Virus record (IMG/VR): IMGVR_UViG_3300032241_001687 | Coordinates: 1-58,015 of that record | DNA: 58,015 nucleotides | Direction: 5' to 3' (one strand) | From: a virus | In this document: positions 27,263 through 34,532 of the stretch, one piece after another | How positions within the stretch are numbered: position 1 is the stretch's first letter | Layout of the letters: every line of letters starts with the position of its first letter | Translations under genes and position numbers: made by a program | The notes under the pieces: generated by a model | Told to the model about the DNA's origin: nothing | Seen by the model: only the letters and a program-made list of their open reading frames with translations | The model's database searches: none

Positions 27263-27640
27263 TTAACCGAATATTATAGAATATGCTAAAGCATCTCCAT
27301 CAGTTGCTAACACTCCACTATCATTAGGTAATGATATTGTATTTGTTTTTGTAGGTTCAACAACAGTTAAATTTGTATGAAAAGCATTATCGTAATTTCC
27401 TTCAAATGTTATTACAGAACCATTTAACCAAAGATCATAAGAAGTTTTATTTCCATGAGATAAGACATCTTGAATTGTAACTGATCCTGCGCCTCCGATT
27501 TCTGTTATTACATCTTGTGATGATCTTGTATAAAATTTACCATCGGCAATGTTCATTGCCAATTCACCAACTTGTAAAGTTAATATATCAGGAACAGCAA
27601 ATTGTGTTTCTGAACGTTTAGGTTTAATTACCGTTGTCAT
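27263..27640 (-). CDS. Fibre N-terminal-type protein (125 aa)
   Basis: Begins TVIKPKRSETQFAVPDILTL, then QVGELAMNIADGKFYTRS, a phrase typical of the attachment ends of phage fibre proteins (gene start, LGELA, DGKFY). The second half (VVEPTKTNTISLPNDSGVLA) matches the repeated LPNDSG phrase of fibre shafts. At 125 residues it is far shorter than a full fibre, so it may be a stand-alone adaptor, a shortened fibre or a virion protein. It is next to a 46-residue membrane protein gene and other small virion-type genes. Confidence 0.7.
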   Translation of the reverse strand: MTTVIKPKRSETQFAVPDILTLQVGELAMNIADGKFYTRSSQDVITEIGGAGSVTIQDVLSHGNKTSYDLWLNGSVITFEGNYDNAFHTNLTVVEPTKTNTISLPNDSGVLATDGDALAYSIIFG

Positions 27641-27646
27641 TATAAA

Positions 27647-27787
27647 TTACTTTCTAAAAATATTTTTTATTTTTTCAATAGTAGTAAAATTTTTTCTATC
27701 TTCTTTTTTTGCAACGCTATAACCAATTAAAAATGAACCGGTCATAACTGTTAAAATTGCTAAAATGTGCCAAATTAAAAAAGTCAT
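27647..27787 (-). CDS. Small membrane protein (46 aa)
   Basis: Short gene in the 146-base gap between two fibre-type genes. The ATG at 27787-27785 overlaps the stop codon of the upstream gene by one base (TAATG), which implies translational coupling. The 46-residue product begins MTFLIWHILAILTVMTGSFL and has one hydrophobic helix at about 3-25, followed by a basic tail (AKKEDRKN, then KIKNIFRK). Single-helix proteins with a basic C-terminus include small holins, antiholins and membrane modulators, but length alone does not decide. It is preserved in a compact genome with coupled start and stop, which supports a real gene. Confidence 0.6.
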   Translation of the reverse strand: MTFLIWHILAILTVMTGSFLIGYSVAKKEDRKNFTTIEKIKNIFRK

Positions 27788-29520
27788 TAATATGTTCCTC
27801 CGTCTATTGTTGTAATTGCTACTGAACCTGTTGTAACTGTAAAATTATCTGTTGGAAAAAATGCAACACCTAATGCACTACTTGTAGCAATATTTGCATT
27901 AATTGTTACATTGCCACTTGATATAGTAGGTGTAATTGCTGTTCCATCAGCAAATGTTAAAGTGCTATTTAAATTAGTTATATAAGAATGACTATGAGCA
28001 TCTGCAACTGTAAAATAAGGTGTAGATAATTTTGTATTATCAATACTACCTGCTAACATTGCATTTGTAATACCTAATGCTTTAACTCTTAAAGTATTAG
28101 AAAAACTTTCTATAGAACTATTATCTACTTGGACAGCAAGCGTATTTCCATTTTTAGTTAAACCATTTCCTGCAACAACTTCACCTGCACCTGAAAATTG
28201 TGTTACTGTTAATTCTGTAAAACCTATAGTTAAAGAACCAGTGTATGTAAATACATAACCATTTTTAGCATTTGAAGTTCCTTCAGATACAAAAACAAAA
28301 GAACCAGAAGTTAATTGAGCTGGAGTATTTGCATCTGTGGTTCTTGTTAACACCCATGGTGAAGAAACTGAACCAACACTTGTAACTGAGTAAACACCAT
28401 TATATGCATCTAATGCACCAGCAGCAGGTTCATCTTTTACTAATACTCTATCTCCTACTAAAACTGAAACTCCATCAATTACTAAAGTAGCATACGGAGA
28501 AGATTTTGTTATTGTAGCACCAACACCTGCAGTTCCATTATTATAAGTATATGTTCCTAAAGGTTGAGTTGTAGCAACTCTTGCAGCTTGCTTAATATTT
28601 AAACCTTGAGATACTTGATCAACGTAATCTTTTGTTGCTAAAGATAAAGAAGAAAATCCTGATCGATCTTTATAACCAGATGGAACTTTAATTGTTCCAG
28701 TACCGTTAGGTGATAAATTAATATCTCCATTTGTATTATTAGATTGAATTGTATTTCCAGATATTTCAATATTATTTACAATTAAATCTGTTAAACCTGC
28801 AAGTGTAGTAGAAGTAGATCCTAAACTTATAGAAGTAGAACCAATTGTAACTGATGAATTTTGTAATTTTGCATTTGTAACAGTAGAATCTGCTAACTGA
28901 GTAGTTCCAATAGAACCATTTTTAATAGCAAAATTAACGTTATTACCAGAAACGGTAGTTGAAATTTGATTACTTCCTACAAAATCTAAAGTGCTAGTTG
29001 TTGTAAAACTATTTGTTCCTGTATCACCTGCAATTGTAAATGTTGCAGGGACAGTTGCAAAAGATAAAACTCCATTACCATCAGTTATTAAAGTTTGTCC
29101 ATTTGTACCTGTTGTAGTAGGTAAAGTTAAAGTTACATTGTTAGATAAAGAAGAAGGTGCTTTAACTGTAACTGAATATGTTCCATTTAATGTTGCTTCA
29201 TTAAATTTAATTGCTCCACCTGTACTTGGACTATTTCCAACTATAAGTTGATCAATTGCTTTATTTGCATCAACTAAAATAGCACTTGATGCTGAAAGTG
29301 TTCCAGGAGTTGCACCTAAAAGACCTGTAAAATATTTACCTCCAATAGCAACTTGTTGCGATGCATTTCCGTTTCCATCTACTGGGCCTATACCTATAAA
29401 AAGTCTATCTCCTAATGTGTTGTACGTTCCTGCAGCATATGAATACGAAAGTTCTCCGATTTTTGCTGTTGCCGGGGTACCTACACCACTTGAGGTTTTA
29501 ATTTTAATTATAGTTGCCAT
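27787..29520 (-). CDS. Tail fibre-like protein (577 aa)
   Basis: The N-terminus MATIIKIKTSSGVGTPATAK followed by IGELSYSYAAGTYN is an attachment-domain phrase common to phage fibres. Around residues 300-430 is a domain found in many fibres and spikes: GLNIKQAARVATTQPLGTY, then ATLVIDGVSVLVGDRVLVKD, YNGVYSVTSVG and WVLTRTTDANTP. The last part has the VVAGNGLTKNGNTLAVQVDN phrase and a His-containing end (DAHSHSYI). These predict a trimeric beta-rich fibre. It is preceded by an 86-residue gene three bases away and followed by the 46-residue membrane protein gene with a one-base overlap. Confidence 0.75.
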   Translation of the reverse strand: MATIIKIKTSSGVGTPATAKIGELSYSYAAGTYNTLGDRLFIGIGPVDGNGNASQQVAIGGKYFTGLLGATPGTLSASSAILVDANKAIDQLIVGNSPSTGGAIKFNEATLNGTYSVTVKAPSSLSNNVTLTLPTTTGTNGQTLITDGNGVLSFATVPATFTIAGDTGTNSFTTTSTLDFVGSNQISTTVSGNNVNFAIKNGSIGTTQLADSTVTNAKLQNSSVTIGSTSISLGSTSTTLAGLTDLIVNNIEISGNTIQSNNTNGDINLSPNGTGTIKVPSGYKDRSGFSSLSLATKDYVDQVSQGLNIKQAARVATTQPLGTYTYNNGTAGVGATITKSSPYATLVIDGVSVLVGDRVLVKDEPAAGALDAYNGVYSVTSVGSVSSPWVLTRTTDANTPAQLTSGSFVFVSEGTSNAKNGYVFTYTGSLTIGFTELTVTQFSGAGEVVAGNGLTKNGNTLAVQVDNSSIESFSNTLRVKALGITNAMLAGSIDNTKLSTPYFTVADAHSHSYITNLNSTLTFADGTAITPTISSGNVTINANIATSSALGVAFFPTDNFTVTTGSVAITTIDGGTY

Positions 29521-29523
29521 TTA

Positions 29524-29784
29524 TTAATACTCTCCTCCATTGAGTGTTAGATTTCCAGTAGTAGTAATAACATTAGTTGTAGTAAAAAATTTTTGATCGC
29601 TTGCTCTATATTGTAATATAGCGCCATCTGCGATACCAGAAATATCTACATCATTTAAAAGAGAAAGTTTTAATGCCGAATTTTGTGCAGTTAAATTATT
29701 TAAACTGCCTGTAGAAGGTAGTGTTACAGATACCTGTTGTGGTTGTAATGGACTTCCTTGAATATTTGCAACAATATAAGACAA
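29524..29784 (-). CDS. Small fibre-associated protein with TTG start (86 aa)
   Basis: The 86-residue product begins SYIVANIQGSPLQPQQVSVT after the start and is Leu/Ser/Thr-rich with the phrase GAILQYRASDQKFFTTTN, typical of phage fibre proteins. There is no ATG in frame near the beginning. The TTG at 29784-29782 has a strong GGGAG site six bases upstream and a late-promoter box 22 bases upstream, so TTG initiation is well supported. It lies three bases before the 577-residue fibre gene; the pair may be a split fibre or a small partner. Confidence 0.68.
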   Translation of the reverse strand: MSYIVANIQGSPLQPQQVSVTLPSTGSLNNLTAQNSALKLSLLNDVDISGIADGAILQYRASDQKFFTTTNVITTTGNLTLNGGEY

Positions 29785-29806
29785 TGATTTCTCCCTATTT
29801 ACTGTA

Positions 29807-29814
29807 TATTTATA
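29807..29814 (-). promoter_or_regulatory. T4-type late promoter box upstream of the TTG-start gene
   Basis: Exact TATAAATA on the minus strand, 22 bases before the TTG start of the 86-residue gene. It overlaps the 3' arm of an AT-only inverted repeat (29810-29818 with 29829-29837; nine-base perfect arms, ten-base loop). Confidence 0.55.
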
Positions 29815-29841
29815 ATATTTTTTAGTTTATATTATAATATA

Positions 29842-30177
29842 TTATGATGTACTTACTTGAGGTCTAACAGTCATTATTCCTTCAACAATTCTTGTTGATT
29901 GATTAAAGGAATCAGTTATTTTTACATCATATACATAACGTGCAGCGTCCAAAGCCGCAGTTTGTGAAGCAGTTAAAGAAAGAGAAACCATTCCCGTAGA
30001 AGTATTTATAGATGCGGTTATAGGTGTTTTAGTTGCAGTAGATGAATAACTTTTTGCCATATTAGCAGTAACAGTATATCCTGTTAGATTTAAAGCATTA
30101 CCTACTAAATCTTTTACTGAAATATCCGAGGAAAAAGTTGCACCTTGGTCAATATTTAAGTTTGCTATTGCACCCAT
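29842..30177 (-). CDS. BppU-N-like small baseplate/fibre protein (111 aa)
   Basis: The pattern is that of the N-terminal domain of phage upper baseplate proteins (BppU-like): a start NLNIDQGATFSSDISVKD, then LTGYTVTANMAK, ITASINTSTGMVSLSLTASQ, and DAARYVYDVKITDS, VEGIMTVRP. This small immunoglobulin-like sandwich attaches fibres to baseplates in other phages. Here it is a stand-alone 111-residue protein. It follows the DUF6447-type gene with an eight-base gap and sits in the fibre island, so an adaptor role is plausible. Family call is by pattern only. Confidence 0.65.
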   Translation of the reverse strand: MGAIANLNIDQGATFSSDISVKDLVGNALNLTGYTVTANMAKSYSSTATKTPITASINTSTGMVSLSLTASQTAALDAARYVYDVKITDSFNQSTRIVEGIMTVRPQVSTS

Positions 30178-30185
30178 TTACTTAT

Positions 30186-30410
30186 TTATTTTTTTTCCGT
30201 TGTTTCTGTTTCTTGTACTATTGGTTGTTGATCTGCTAATTTTTCAACAATTTTTCCGTTATAGTATTCTGTCAATACATCAATTTTTTCAATCTCAATT
30301 ACTAATCGAGTTTTATTTTGTTGTATTTCTTGTCTAGCGATGATGTAATTTTTTAGTTCATCACTAAATTTTGTTTCATCGTAGTTTTGTCCGTTAATTG
30401 TAATTGCCAT
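30186..30410 (-). CDS. DUF6447-type small protein (74 aa)
   Basis: The 74-residue product begins AITINGQNYDETKFSDELKN and continues with a charged helix (IIARQEIQQNKTRLVIEIEK), matching the pattern of the DUF6447 family of small phage proteins: an Ile-rich beta hairpin with the DETK phrase followed by a long helix. Function is unknown. It is the first gene after the full-consensus sigma-70 promoter at 30433-30461, and its ATG has AAAGGAG nine bases upstream. It therefore heads the transcript that runs through the small fibre genes. Confidence 0.7.
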   Translation of the reverse strand: MAITINGQNYDETKFSDELKNYIIARQEIQQNKTRLVIEIEKIDVLTEYYNGKIVEKLADQQPIVQETETTEKK

Positions 30411-30432
30411 AATTATTCACTCCTTTTAAGTT

Positions 30433-30461
30433 ATTATACATTATTATATAAAAAATGTCAA
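30433..30461 (-). promoter_or_regulatory. Consensus sigma-70 promoter (TTGACA-17-TATAAT)
   Basis: On the minus strand, TTGACA (30461-30456), exactly 17 bases, then TATAAT (30438-30433): both elements match the full bacterial consensus. The predicted start is about 23 bases before the AUG of the DUF6447-type gene, and the leader holds AAAGGAG. A strong host-type promoter within an otherwise late virion region is unusual. Confidence 0.75.
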
Positions 30462-30464
30462 TCA

Positions 30465-30472
30465 TATTTATA
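30465..30472 (-). promoter_or_regulatory. T4-type late promoter box just upstream of the sigma-70 promoter
   Basis: Exact TATAAATA on the minus strand, three bases upstream of the TTGACA of the sigma-70 promoter and 54 bases before the DUF6447-type ATG. If active, the same genes would be driven both by host-type and by late transcription. Confidence 0.5.
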
Positions 30473-30477
30473 TAAAA

Positions 30478-30885
30478 TTAAATATCATTTTTGTATAAAA
30501 ATTCTTTTTTGTAGTATTCTTTTATATCTGGAACTATACCTTTTGTTTCATCTAAAGGCATTATTTTATTTAATATATCATCATAAGTTTTTGTATCAGT
30601 ATCATAAGTTTTAAAATATGGATCATTTCCATATAATAAATCTTTATCGTTTAAAAGTTCAAAAAAATCTTCATTAAAATCTTTTGATAACCAATAAGCA
30701 TAACAAATAGCCACAACATAACTTTTAGAAGGATATATAAAAGGCATATCTTTATTATAAAAATATCTAATAGCATTTTCGACTACATCATTAGAAAATT
30801 CCACTGGTAATTTATTAAGATCATCACCATGTTCTGTAATAATTCTATGATATAGCTCTTGTCTGATTTTCCATTCTTTGTGCAT
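30478..30885 (-). CDS. Unknown protein, end of the modification operon (135 aa)
   Basis: Not recognised. A 135-residue, aromatic and acidic protein, predicted largely helical, with phrases RQELYHRIITEHGDD, SYVVAICYAYWLSKDF and EDFFELLNDKDLLYGND. It starts within the radical SAM gene at 30845-31789 (41-base overlap), so it belongs to the same translationally coupled operon and is its last gene. It could be a partner, immunity or carrier protein of the modification system; no motif decides. The promoter for the next genes begins right after its stop. Confidence 0.65.
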   Translation of the reverse strand: MHKEWKIRQELYHRIITEHGDDLNKLPVEFSNDVVENAIRYFYNKDMPFIYPSKSYVVAICYAYWLSKDFNEDFFELLNDKDLLYGNDPYFKTYDTDTKTYDDILNKIMPLDETKGIVPDIKEYYKKEFLYKNDI

Positions 30886-31789
30886 AGTAATCTAATAATC
30901 CTTTATATCCATTACAACCATTATTCAAATTTTTTACATAACGATAATGTTCTGTTAAACAATGACCAAAATATTTACATTGTTTACATATATCAGAAAC
31001 ATTTTTTATAGGTTCGTTGTTTGCCCATTTTACATATTCTCTAAAACTATTTAATTCTAAAAAATATTCTTTATCTTCTTTATCAAATTCTAATACTGCA
31101 AAATTGCCATTAGGTGTTATATAAACATGATTATTTGAAAATGCATTATATTGTTTATTTAAACTTTTAATTATTTTACTTTCATTTATAAAATCAAATT
31201 TTTTTTCTATTTTACTATCTAACCAACGTTGAACAAATATTTCAAAATCTTTATGAGTAACGTTATAAGAGTTTGATTGATTTATAGAATACGGTTTAAT
31301 CTCTACACTTTCTATACTTGAACATAAATTTAATTTTTGTATCATATCATCTACATTCATCTGAATAACTTTTTGACTTGCAAGAATTAATACTGCAATA
31401 GGCACTTTACTTTGTAACATATTATTAAAAACTAAATCAGATTTTTCTCTTGCTTCAAAATCATAACTGACACTTAAATAACAATCTTTTTCAAAAAAAC
31501 CTTCATGTAACATTGAAAAATTTGTTATAATATTAATTTTACCAGTATAATATTTTTTAATTACATTTTTTAAATTTAAAAAATAATCTTTTTTTAATGC
31601 ACCTATTTCACCTCCATATAAATCAATCCATTCTATATTTCTAACTTTACTAACTTCTTGCAATCGTATATCTAATATAGGTATTGGTATTTTTTTTGTA
31701 TCACTTAATTGATTATCAGTAAGATAACAAAAGTTACATCTAAAGTTACAAAAGTAACTTGGATTAATTGAAAGAGTTATATTATTCAT
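30845..31789 (-). CDS. Radical SAM protein D
   Basis: Radical SAM enzymes bind an iron-sulfur cluster and split S-adenosylmethionine to make a radical that alters peptides, RNA or small molecules. Here the cluster motif is PSYFCNFRCNFCYLTDNQ with Cys14, Cys18 and Cys21 in CxxxCxxC spacing, counting from the ATG at 31789. An upstream TTG that would add 11 residues is less likely. IDLYGGEIGAL holds the SAM-binding GGE. The C-terminal ~60 residues have further cysteines in a SPASM-like set (ICKQCKYFGHC, later NNGCNGYK) that could hold auxiliary clusters. Most relatives act on peptides. The start overlaps the upstream oxygenase by eight bases. Confidence 0.82.
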   Translation of the reverse strand: MNNITLSINPSYFCNFRCNFCYLTDNQLSDTKKIPIPILDIRLQEVSKVRNIEWIDLYGGEIGALKKDYFLNLKNVIKKYYTGKINIITNFSMLHEGFFEKDCYLSVSYDFEAREKSDLVFNNMLQSKVPIAVLILASQKVIQMNVDDMIQKLNLCSSIESVEIKPYSINQSNSYNVTHKDFEIFVQRWLDSKIEKKFDFINESKIIKSLNKQYNAFSNNHVYITPNGNFAVLEFDKEDKEYFLELNSFREYVKWANNEPIKNVSDICKQCKYFGHCLTEHYRYVKNLNNGCNGYKGLLDYYAQRMENQTRAIS

Positions 31790-32363
31790 CTTTATATAAA
31801 AATAAATCAACAGGCATTGCAAGTCTTAATTTACCATAGTAAATATCTACACTGTGATAAACAAAACTTGGAAATATAATTATATCACCTGTTTGAGGAG
31901 TAAAATGTAATGATGAAAACCAGTTTTTAAATCTATCTTTTTCATAACCTCTATTTGCATTAAATCTAGGATCTTGCATAATTAATGCACCTCCTGAAGT
32001 TTTTTCTTCTGCCATTAGATAAAATACTGCACTTATTTGAGAACCAGAATGATTATGTTTTGCCATAGAATAACCTGTACCCCAACCTGTTATCCATGCT
32101 TTAAGTTTATATTTACAAGAACTTATATCAAAATTTAAACTTGAATTTAAATAATTATTAAAAGAGGGTAAAACAATTTTATTTTTAAAATCATCTAAAT
32201 TTTTATCGTCAAATAAATTTAAAACAATAGATTGATCAGACTGTTTATTTGCATCACTACAATTTGCAATTAAATATTCTGTAGTTTTATTTAATAAATT
32301 TATATCTTTAATTGTGTCTTTAAGTATATCTGTAGACCAATAATGATTTAAACCTTCTTTCAT
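31782..32363 (-). CDS. 2-oxoglutarate/Fe(II) oxygenase-like protein C
   Basis: The double-stranded beta-helix core is visible: AKHNHSGSQISAVFYL (101-116) with candidate iron ligands His103 or His105, GGALIMQDPR (124-133), the turn TGDIIIFPSFVYHSV (158-172) with distal ligand His170, and KLRLAMPVD with Arg180 at the place for 2-oxoglutarate. This arrangement matches the PF13759-type oxygenases frequent in marine T4-like phages. Such enzymes hydroxylate proteins, peptides or small molecules. The gene overlaps both neighbours (four bases upstream, eight downstream), placing it in the operon with the radical SAM genes. Substrate is unknown; the CHxS protein nearby is a candidate. Confidence 0.8.
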   Translation of the reverse strand: MKEGLNHYWSTDILKDTIKDINLLNKTTEYLIANCSDANKQSDQSIVLNLFDDKNLDDFKNKIVLPSFNNYLNSSLNFDISSCKYKLKAWITGWGTGYSMAKHNHSGSQISAVFYLMAEEKTSGGALIMQDPRFNANRGYEKDRFKNWFSSLHFTPQTGDIIIFPSFVYHSVDIYYGKLRLAMPVDLFLYKDE

Positions 32364-32881
32364 TGTGTTAAGCTTTCATTTATATAATAATTAAAACTTG
32401 CAACACGTCTAGGTAATTTAAAATTTAATGGTGTTACAATATGTTCAAATTTTAAACTTTGATTCATAATAATAATATCGTGTTGTTGTGGATAATAAGA
32501 ATTAATTAATTCTTTTGTTTGAGTATTTCTAAATTGAATTGCACCACCAATATCTTTATCCATTGTATCAAAATAAACAAGAATACAAAGATTTGGGCCT
32601 TCAACTAAATCATTATGCCAAACTAATGTTGCATCGTCCATACCATTAACTAAATCAATTTTGTCTACACTTTTATAATTTGGATCTATTTGTTTAACAT
32701 AAGTATTACTTAAATATTCTTGTACTAGTTTTAGTTGATCAATAAGTTTATTGTCTTTAATTGCAAGTTGCAAACCCATATGACATGCATCATACCATTT
32801 AACTCTATAGATATCTATAAAATTTAAAGGTACAACATCATTTATTTTATAATGACCATTTGTCAAAAATTCATTTAACAT
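32360..32881 (-). CDS. 2-oxoglutarate/Fe(II) oxygenase-like protein B
   Basis: Contains the classic facial triad: LVWHNDLVEGPN with His89 and Asp91 (H-x-D), then the sheet GGAIQFRN (112-119), HDIIIMNQSLKFEHIVTP with distal His147, and Arg158/159 (LPRRVASFNYYI) for the 2-oxoglutarate carboxylate. At 173 residues it is a compact core without extra domains, like prolyl-hydroxylase-like enzymes. It hydroxylates an unknown target. It overlaps the upstream radical SAM gene by seven bases and the next oxygenase by four (ATGA), typical of coupled translation. Confidence 0.83.
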   Translation of the reverse strand: MLNEFLTNGHYKINDVVPLNFIDIYRVKWYDACHMGLQLAIKDNKLIDQLKLVQEYLSNTYVKQIDPNYKSVDKIDLVNGMDDATLVWHNDLVEGPNLCILVYFDTMDKDIGGAIQFRNTQTKELINSYYPQQHDIIIMNQSLKFEHIVTPLNFKLPRRVASFNYYINESLTQ

Positions 32882-33969
32882 AATACACTTTCATCTATAT
32901 AAGGTGTTACTTCAATATTTAGTTCGTTTGCTTTAAGTATATCTGGAGCTATAGTTTTCATCAATTTACAATGTTCTTCTACTACATTATGTTTTTTAAA
33001 ATCTTTTATAGTTTTTCTGCACCCATTACATATTTGAAACATAGGACAAGTCCAACATGCATTTTTCATAGATGTTATATTTAAATCTTCTCTTAATGGT
33101 GTAAAAAATTCACCTTTCATTTCTCTTTCAAAATCTATTGATTTATCTTTATCGTCACCAAATGCACCACAAGAATAATAATCACCACTAGGATTTAATG
33201 CACGAATACCTGCATCACAATTACGATTTTGAGGACAAGTAGTTCCATTACCTCGCAATCTTTGTATCATTTGTTTTGTATTAAATTCCCATGATGTAAG
33301 ACCACGTTTCCATATTTCTACATAAATTTTATATATTTTACTTAAAAGATAAGGTTTATCTTGATCGCCACTTGACATAGCATAATTTAATTTACATTCT
33401 ACACCTGTTTTATTATTTCTTGCAAAATTGTGTAAAGTGCCTTCGGGTATAACATCTTCACTCATACGTTTTGCCAACTCTACGTTTTTTATTGCATCTT
33501 TTTCATTTTCAGGTACGATGACCGATATAAAATCTGGTCTATATCCACAATATTCTAACATTGCATCAGAACATTTCCAAAAATCTTTTTCCGTAAATTC
33601 AGTATAATCACCTTTTAATCTACCACCACCATATTGAAAAGAAGTTGTAACTCCAACTCTTTCATTGTTAAATAAATCACTCCACATTTCTGGTTTTTTA
33701 TAAAAAGGCCAAAGATTAGTTGTCAATGCAATAGAAGTATCATAATCATGTTCATCTAACCATCTAATTATAGTCCAATAATATTCTGGATCCATCATTA
33801 AAGGATCTCCACCATTTACAATAATTGTTTTTGTATTTGGAAATCTTTTTAAAAATGTAAATATTTGTTCATGTTCTAATAAGTCTTTTTTATGTTTTGC
33901 AATTTTTGTAGAAGAACAAAACGTACATTTAAAATTACACAATTCAGTAGGTTTTATAATTAAGTCCAT
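32875..33969 (-). CDS. Radical SAM/SPASM protein C
   Basis: Starts at the ATG 33969; a TTG nine bases upstream is unlikely. The motif KPTELCNFKCTFCSSTK carries the cluster-binding Cys11, Cys15 and Cys18. The SAM-binding NGGDPLM follows. The C-terminal part has two cysteine groups: CPQNRNCDAGIRAL and YYSCGAFGDD, then CWTCPMFQICNGCRK and a final His-Cys (EEHCKL), a SPASM-type arrangement for two auxiliary iron-sulfur clusters. Members act as peptide maturases, e.g. thioether or epimerisation enzymes. This is the longest of the four radical SAM proteins here. It overlaps the unknown 191-residue gene (33960-34532) by ten bases. Confidence 0.85.
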   Translation of the reverse strand: MDLIIKPTELCNFKCTFCSSTKIAKHKKDLLEHEQIFTFLKRFPNTKTIIVNGGDPLMMDPEYYWTIIRWLDEHDYDTSIALTTNLWPFYKKPEMWSDLFNNERVGVTTSFQYGGGRLKGDYTEFTEKDFWKCSDAMLEYCGYRPDFISVIVPENEKDAIKNVELAKRMSEDVIPEGTLHNFARNNKTGVECKLNYAMSSGDQDKPYLLSKIYKIYVEIWKRGLTSWEFNTKQMIQRLRGNGTTCPQNRNCDAGIRALNPSGDYYSCGAFGDDKDKSIDFEREMKGEFFTPLREDLNITSMKNACWTCPMFQICNGCRKTIKDFKKHNVVEEHCKLMKTIAPDILKANELNIEVTPYIDESVLC

Positions 33970-34532
33970 CTTATCCAATAGTTACCATTTCTTTTAAAAC
34001 CAAATTGTTGCATCAATTCTTTATGATAAGGTTCATGTTGTATTTTTTTTTGATTCATAATTAAATGTAAATGTTCAAAATAAGAACCTGCAGGGACTAT
34101 AATTTTTTTATTACCAAACAGTTTAATTATATCACTCCACATTTTTCTAAGTAATTGACGTATTTTTATTTTACTCCTTGACTTTAATACACCAGAATAT
34201 TTAACACTTCCTATTATAATTTCATTATCATAGATATGTATCATTGCAACACCTTTTTCTAATTTCCAATCATCGTCACAATTAATCCACATATCTTCAC
34301 CTTTTGTTTTTTTTACTTTTTCATATATATCAGGATCAGTTTCTTTTGTACCCCACCATATAAACATATGTGCTTGTTTATCGCATATTCTAGGCACAAA
34401 TGGTGATCTAAGTGGTAATGTGTCTAATTTAACATCTACCCCATAAGGCAATTCAAGTTTAGCGAGCGATGTAGTTTTTTTGTACTCGTACATCTTCGAT
34501 ATATTTGTGCGTAAGTTTATAGACACACTCAT
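33960..34532 (-). CDS. Unknown protein, possibly GNAT-like, in the modification operon
   Basis: I chose the ATG at 34532 because GAGAGG lies six bases before it; an earlier ATG at 34559 and a later one at 34493 are also possible. The product (190 residues) has the phrases VAMIHIYDNEIIIGSVKYSG, RQLLRKMWSDIIKLFGNKKI and a final LMQQFGFKRNGNYWIRW. The end, with Phe-Gly-Phe then Gly and Trp-x-Arg, recalls the C-terminal part of GNAT acetyltransferases, but no clear acetyl-CoA pyrophosphate loop is visible. The gene starts 74 bases inside the preceding radical SAM gene, an unusually long overlap. A tailoring or carrier role is possible. Confidence 0.6.
   Translation of the reverse strand: MSVSINLRTNISKMYEYKKTTSLAKLELPYGVDVKLDTLPLRSPFVPRICDKQAHMFIWWGTKETDPDIYEKVKKTKGEDMWINCDDDWKLEKGVAMIHIYDNEIIIGSVKYSGVLKSRSKIKIRQLLRKMWSDIIKLFGNKKIIVPAGSYFEHLHLIMNQKKIQHEPYHKELMQQFGFKRNGNYWIRWT

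Noticed and set aside
31790-31822. Upstream TTG start for radical SAM protein D
   Set aside because: It would add 11 hydrophobic residues before a normal radical SAM start and overlaps the oxygenase gene by 41 bases; the ATG at 31789 gives the standard distance to the CxxxCxxC motif.
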